This document shows positions 27,001 to 33,000 of a stretch of DNA of 64,000 bases, in pieces; the first letter of the stretch is position 1; every line of letters starts with the position of its first letter. Origin of the DNA: Acanthopleuribacter pedis (GTDB taxonomy: Bacteria > Acidobacteriota > Holophagae > Acanthopleuribacterales > Acanthopleuribacteraceae). The stretch lies in the NCBI RefSeq assembly GCF_017377855.1, contig NZ_JAFREP010000003.1, positions 434,001 to 498,000 of the forward strand, in the 5' to 3' direction. A model generated the notes under the pieces. It made no database searches and was not told the origin of the DNA. It worked only from the letters and a program-made list of their open reading frames with translations. The position numbers were made by a program, and so were the translations under genes.

Positions 27001-30000
27001 GTGCCGCCGCCGCTGCCGACGACCTGCATGTCTGTTTGGCGCAAGGGCGACGCCGCGTTTTGGATTGGGTACGCCTTGAACCGCAATCCGCGCCGCCGCA
27101 ACCCTGGAAAGAAGGTGGGATTTACCTGATCACCGGCGGCGCCGGCGGTCTGGGCGCCTTGTTCGCACGGGAAATCGCCGCGCAAACCCAAGACGCCGTG
27201 CTGATCCTGACCGGCCGCCGCGCGCCCGACAACTGCATTCAGGCCTTGATCCAGGAATTACAGAATCAGGGTGCCCGCGCCGCCTATCGCCAGGTTGATG
27301 TGGCCGATGAAGGCGCCGTGACCACCTTGATCGCCGCGGTCCTGAATGAGCACGGCACCCTGAACGGGGTGCTGCACGCGGCCGGCGTGCATCGCGATAA
27401 TTTTTTGCTCAAGAAAACCGGCGCGGAATTGTGCGCGGTTCTGGCCCCCAAGGTACGGGGCACCCTGAATCTGGATCGTGCCCTCGGCGATGTCGCCCTC
27501 GACTTTTTTGTCCTGTGCAGCTCTTTGTCGGCCGTGACCGGCAACCCCGGCCAAGGCGATTACGCCGCCGCCAACGCCTTTATGGATGGGTTCGCCGCGC
27601 AACGCAACCAACGGGTCGCCGCCGGTTGGTGTGCCGGCCGCACCCTTTCCCTGAATTGGCCGCTATGGGCCGAGGGCGGCATGCAACTCGACCCTGACAC
27701 CCGCCGCCACATGGCCGAGGTCACCGGGATGGTGCCGCTCACCACCGCCGCCGGTTTAACCGCGTTGCGGCAGGCATTGGCCGCATCCGCCGCGCAAGTG
27801 GCCGTTTTGGCCGGTGATCCGCGACGCCTGCAGCCTTGGTTCGCGGGCGAGCCGGCGCCACAAACGGCGACGGTCCCGTTGGAAACCGCCGTCGCCCTTA
27901 GCGGCGAGGCCGTGTTGGCCGCCGTCAAAAACCTATTCGCGGCCGAGACCGACATCGCCGTTGCCGATCTCGACAGTGAGGAAAGCCTGCAACGCTACGG
28001 CATCGATTCCATCCTGATCAACCGCCTCAACCAAGGTTTGTCGCAACCCTTCCCCCGGGTTTCGCGCACCCTGTTCTTCGAGGTACAGACCTTGGCCGAG
28101 GTCGCCGCCCGCTTACAGAGCGCGTTTCCCCGCGAATGCGCCGCTTGGTTGCGGGATACCGCTGCCCCCAGCCAAAAGGTCGCCGGCGAGACGCCGACCG
28201 CGGCACCGGTTTCAAGCGCCGCGTCGGTCGCGGCCGTCGTGTCCGACGAACCGGCCGCGCGGCGCGAGCCCGTCGCCGTCATTGGTTTGAGCGGGCACTA
28301 CCCGCAAGCGCCGGATCTACACGCCTTCTGGCAAAACCTCGCCGCCGGCAAAACCGGCATCGGCGAAATCCCACCCGAACGGTGGTCGCTCGACGGTTTC
28401 TTCGAACCCGATCCCCGCCGCGCCAAGGCCGAGGGCAAGAGTTACAGCAAGTGGGGTGGCTTCCTCGACGGTTTCGCCGAATTCGATCCGCTGTTTTTCG
28501 AGATCGCCCCGCGCGAGGCGATCAACATGGATCCCCAGGAACGCCTATTCCTGCAAGCCGCCTGGGCAGCCCTGGAAGACGCCGGCTACACCCGCGCGCG
28601 CATTGCCGACCAACACCGCCGCCGCGTCGGGGTCTTTGCCGGCATCACCCAAACCGGTTTCGACTTTTACGGGCCGTCCTGGCGGCGTCGCGGAGAGCGG
28701 GTCAATCCCCACACCTCCTTTGGTTCGGTTGCCAATCGCGTTTCCTTCCTGCTCAACTTACAGGGACCGAGCATGCCGATTGACACCTTGTGCTCGTCGT
28801 CCCTGGTGGCGATCCACGAGGCCTGTGAACACCTCACCCTGGGCGCCTGCGAGCTCGCGCTGGCGGGCGGCGTCAACCTCTACCTCCATCCTTCCAGTTA
28901 CATCTCGCGCAGCGGCTTGCAGATGTTCGCCGCCGGCCCCGTCTGCCGCCCCTTCGGCGCCGACGCCGACGGATTTGTGCCAGGGGAGGGGGTGGGTTGC
29001 GTGCTGCTGAAACCGCTGGCGGCCGCGCTGCGTGACCGCGATCCCATTCACGGCGTCATCCGCGCCACCGGCCTCAACCACGGCGGCAGGACCAACGGCT
29101 ACACCGTGCCCAACCCCGTCGCCCAGGCCGCGTTGATTCGCGAGACCCTCGCCCAAGCCGGCGTCGACCCGCGTCAGGTCGGGTACATCGAGGCCCACGG
29201 TACCGGCACCGCCTTGGGTGATCCCATCGAGGTGGCCGGTTTAACCGAAGCCTTTGGCTATTGTGGTGACGCCGGTCGCTTCTGTGCCTTGGGTTCGCTC
29301 AAGGCCAACATCGGCCATTTGGAAGCCGCCGCCGGCATCGCCGGGCTGACCAAAATTTTGTTGCAACTCAAACACCGGCGCCTCGTGCCCAGCCTGAACG
29401 CCGCAACCCCCAATCCCAACATTCGCTTTGAGGACACGCCCTTCCGTGTCCAACATGAGGCGGCGCCGTGGCCCAAGCCGAAGCGCGCCGATGGGTCGCA
29501 AGGCCCGCGTGTGGCCGGGTTGTCTTCCTTCGGGGCGGGTGGCGCCAACGCGCATCTATTGGTTGAAGAGGCGCCCGCCGTGGCAACGGCCGATGATGTC
29601 GCCCCCTGTTTGGTGGTGTTGTCCGCGCAAACGGAAACGCGCCTGCGCGCCTACGCCCAAAAGTTGATCGCCTTCCTCGACGCGGGCGAAAGGCCGCGTT
29701 TGGTGGATCTCACCTACACGCTGCAAACCGGACGCGAGGCCATGGCCGAACGTTTGTTGTTCTGCGCGGAAAACCTGGATGCGGTTCCCGCGGCCTTGCG
29801 GGCCTGGTTGGCCGGTGACGCGCGGGCTGTGCGACGGGGTCGCGTTGCCGGGAAAAAAGAAAGCCGCGGATCTGCCGACCTCAGCGCGGCCCTTTCCGCC
29901 GCGAAAACCGCGTGGCGGGAAAGCCGCGACCCCGGCCCCTTGGGTGACCTGTGGTTGCGGGGTGTCGCCGTCGATTGGGAAGATATGGTCGGCACCGGTC

Positions 30001-33000
30001 GGCCGCGGCGCATCAGCTTGCCGACCTATCCCTTCGCGCGGGAAACCTATTGGCACGGTCCCTTTGAAGCCGAGCCGGTGCAACGGGACGGCCATCCCTT
30101 GCTGCACCACAACCGTTCCGCCTTCGACGGGCCGCGTTACCAAACCACCTTTGACGGCGGCGAATCCTTTCTGGCCGACCACCGCGTCGGCGACAGCAAG
30201 GTGTTGCCGGGGGTGGTTTACCTGGAAGCGGCGCGTGCCGCCGCGGCGCCTTTGCTGGTGGAAGGACGTGCGGTGTGCTTGCGCAACCTGACCTGGGTCG
30301 CGCCGTTTAGCGTGGCCGCGCAGCCCAAAAACCTAAACCTCGCCCTGGATCGGCGTGAAGACGGCGCGGGTATCCGTTTTTACTTCCGTTCCGACGCGCA
30401 ACAGATTCATTGCCAAGGTTCCGTTGACGGTGTAACAGCCACACCGCCGCGGGTCGATCTGAAGGCTTTACAGGCGCAAACCACGACGGGTTACGATGCC
30501 GATACCTGTTACAAAGCGTTTGCCGCGATGGGTTTGCACTACGGACCCGCCCATCGGGTGTTGCGCGATGTTGCCGTCGGCGAGGACCTGGTTCTGGCCA
30601 AATTGGCACTGCCCGCCGCCTCCCGTCGCGATGCTGCAACCATGGCGTTGCCGCCCGGGTTACTGGACGGCGCGACCCAAGCCGTGATCGGCCTGCTCCT
30701 CGCCGATGGGGGGCGGGACGACCGCCGCTTGCTGCCCTACGCCCTTGAAGAACTGGTGGTGTACGAGGCTTTGGGAACTGAAATCTGGTGTTGCTTGCGT
30801 CGCCGCGAGGGCCGGGATCAGGCGGTTCGCAAGCTGGACATGATCCTGTTTGACGGCGAAGGTCGGGTGCGCGCTGAAATGAACGGCTTCACCGCGCGTT
30901 TGACCGGCCCCGAGGGCCGACGCCATGTCACCACCGCCGCGGGCGATGCTTATTACCTGGTCGACCACGCCCAGATCGTACCCTCGGCCGTTTTGTTGGC
31001 GTCGGCACGGGCCGCCGGAGCCGCGGCGACCGGCCACGCGATGCCGACCCTGCGCAACCTGGTTTTCCTGCGCCCGCTGGTGATCGAGGCGGGGGGCGGC
31101 GAATGGGTCACCGAGGTGGCACCCGCCGAAAAAGGTGGGTGGCGATCCTTTGCGATTGAATCGGGCCGCGAGAAGCAGGCGACCTACGTACGGGGTCTGA
31201 TCGGTCCCGCGCCCGCCGCGATCCCGCCGCGGGTAGATTGCGCGGCCTTGCGCCAAAGCTGTGACCGGTTTTGGGATCGCGCGACCTGTTCGCAACGGCT
31301 GCAACAGAGCCACGGACCGCGCTTGATGAGCATCGAAGCCATGCATCTCGGTGCGCAGGGTGCCCTGGCGACCCTGCGTTTGCCGGAAGGTGTTCCCCGT
31401 GAAGGTTTGCTGCAGCCGAGCCTGGTCAACGGTGCCGTGCTCAGCGCCGTGTTGTGGTCGATGTTTCGCCGCGGCGACGGTTTGCGCCTGCCCTACAGCC
31501 TGAAGGAACTGCGGCTGTACCGCGAACTTCCCGAACAGGTGACCGTTTGGGTTCGCGACGGCGGCACGGGGACGAACAGCAGCCATCACGAAGTCGATCT
31601 TTCTGTTTTGGACGCCGACGGCAACCGCCTGCTCGACATCGACGGTTTCACCACGGTGCCCATGGCCCCGCGCGGCGACAACGCCACCCTGTTCGCCGTG
31701 CCGGTGTGGCAGGAAAAACCCACCCGCGTGGGTCGCGCGCGCGGGCCCGCGCCGACCCTGGTGCTTAGCCGCGCCTACCGGGATTTCGGGGATGTGTTAC
31801 AACAGCAACGGCCGGATCCGCGTGGCGGGTGTTTGCCCCACGAAGGCCTTTCGGCCGCGGCGGTTCAGGGCAACATCCACGCGATGATCGCGCACATCCA
31901 GGCCTTGGTTCGCGCCCACGACGGCGGCCCGCGGCCGTTGTTGCTGTTGTTGCCGGAGTCCGAGGCTCGTTTCCATGCCGGGTTACGCGCCTTGTTGCAA
32001 AGCGCCCGTTTGGAACACAGCTGGTTGCGGCCGCGCGTGCTCTTGTTCGAAGAGGGCGTGGACCTTGCGCAAGTGTTGACCCGTATCGATGCCGAACGGG
32101 CCGATAGCGCCGGCGATTTGCTGGTGCGGTACCACGAAGGCCGCCGCTGGGTGCGCCGGCTTGAGGCGTGGCGGCCCACGGGTTCCCCCGCCATCCGTCC
32201 CCGTCGCGGCGATGTGGTCTGGATTACCGGCGCGCTTGGCGGCTTGGGCCGGTTGGTCGCCGCCCATTTCGCGCAAAAACCGGACATAACACTGGTGCTG
32301 AGCAGCCGCCGTGCCGAAGCGCCCCCGGCCTTGCTCGCCGACCTGGGCCGCTTTGGCGCACGGGTGCTTTACCTGGCCGTGGATGTGGCCGAGGCCGAAC
32401 AGGTCGGCGAGGCCGCGGCCACCATCCTCAACCGGTTCGGGCGGCTCAACGGCATCGTGCATGGTGCCGGTGTGTTGCGCGACGGTTATTTGGCCCAAAA
32501 AACCGTCGAGGCGACGGCCGCGGTGCTGCAACCCAAAATTGCCGGCGTTTTGGCGCTCGACGCCGCCACCCGCCACCTGGAACTGGACTTTTTTGTGCTG
32601 TTCTCCTCGTTGGCCGCCGTCGTCGGCAATGCCGGCCAGGCCGATTATGCCGCCGCCAATGGGTTTATGGACGGCTTTGCGGCGTGGCGGCAGGAACAGG
32701 TGCGGGAAGGACGCGCCCACGGGGTCACCTTGTCGCTGAACTTACCCCAATGGCGCGACGGCGGCATGGTGATGGACGCCGCCGCCGAAAAACGCATGAC
32801 CGCCGCCACTGGGTTGGTGCCCATGCCGACCGCCGCCGGTTTGCATGCGCTGGATACGCTGTTGGCCCATGCATCCGGCAACCTGGTGGTGGCCTACGGT
32901 GACCCGGCACGGATGTTACCCGCGCTGCAAAACGCGCTCTGCCCGCCGACTGTTGCGGCGGTGTCGCTTGGTGTCAGCGCCGCTGAAGTGCCGTTGCGAG

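Larger units (their letters stand above)
24774..28140 (+). other. Module 6: KS-KR-ACP
   Basis: KS6 about 24774-26062 with an NTGCASS active site (Cys 25221), ETHGTGT and AVGHTC, so it should elongate despite its divergent sequence. A 21-base repeat expands the stretch just before the second His. KR about 26610-27830 (GGAGGLG, Tyr 27561). ACP 27912-28130, Ser 28008 (GIDSI). Predicted outcome: an unmethylated unit with beta-hydroxyl, matching C24-O of phorboxazole, whose C23 methyl is not explained by this module. Confidence 0.9.

Noticed and set aside
30925..31680. Enoyl isomerase as the main call for the second DH-like domain of module 7
   Set aside because: Possible by motif, but the upstream hydroxyl pattern and the matching module 14 favour a pyran synthase; kept as an alternative.
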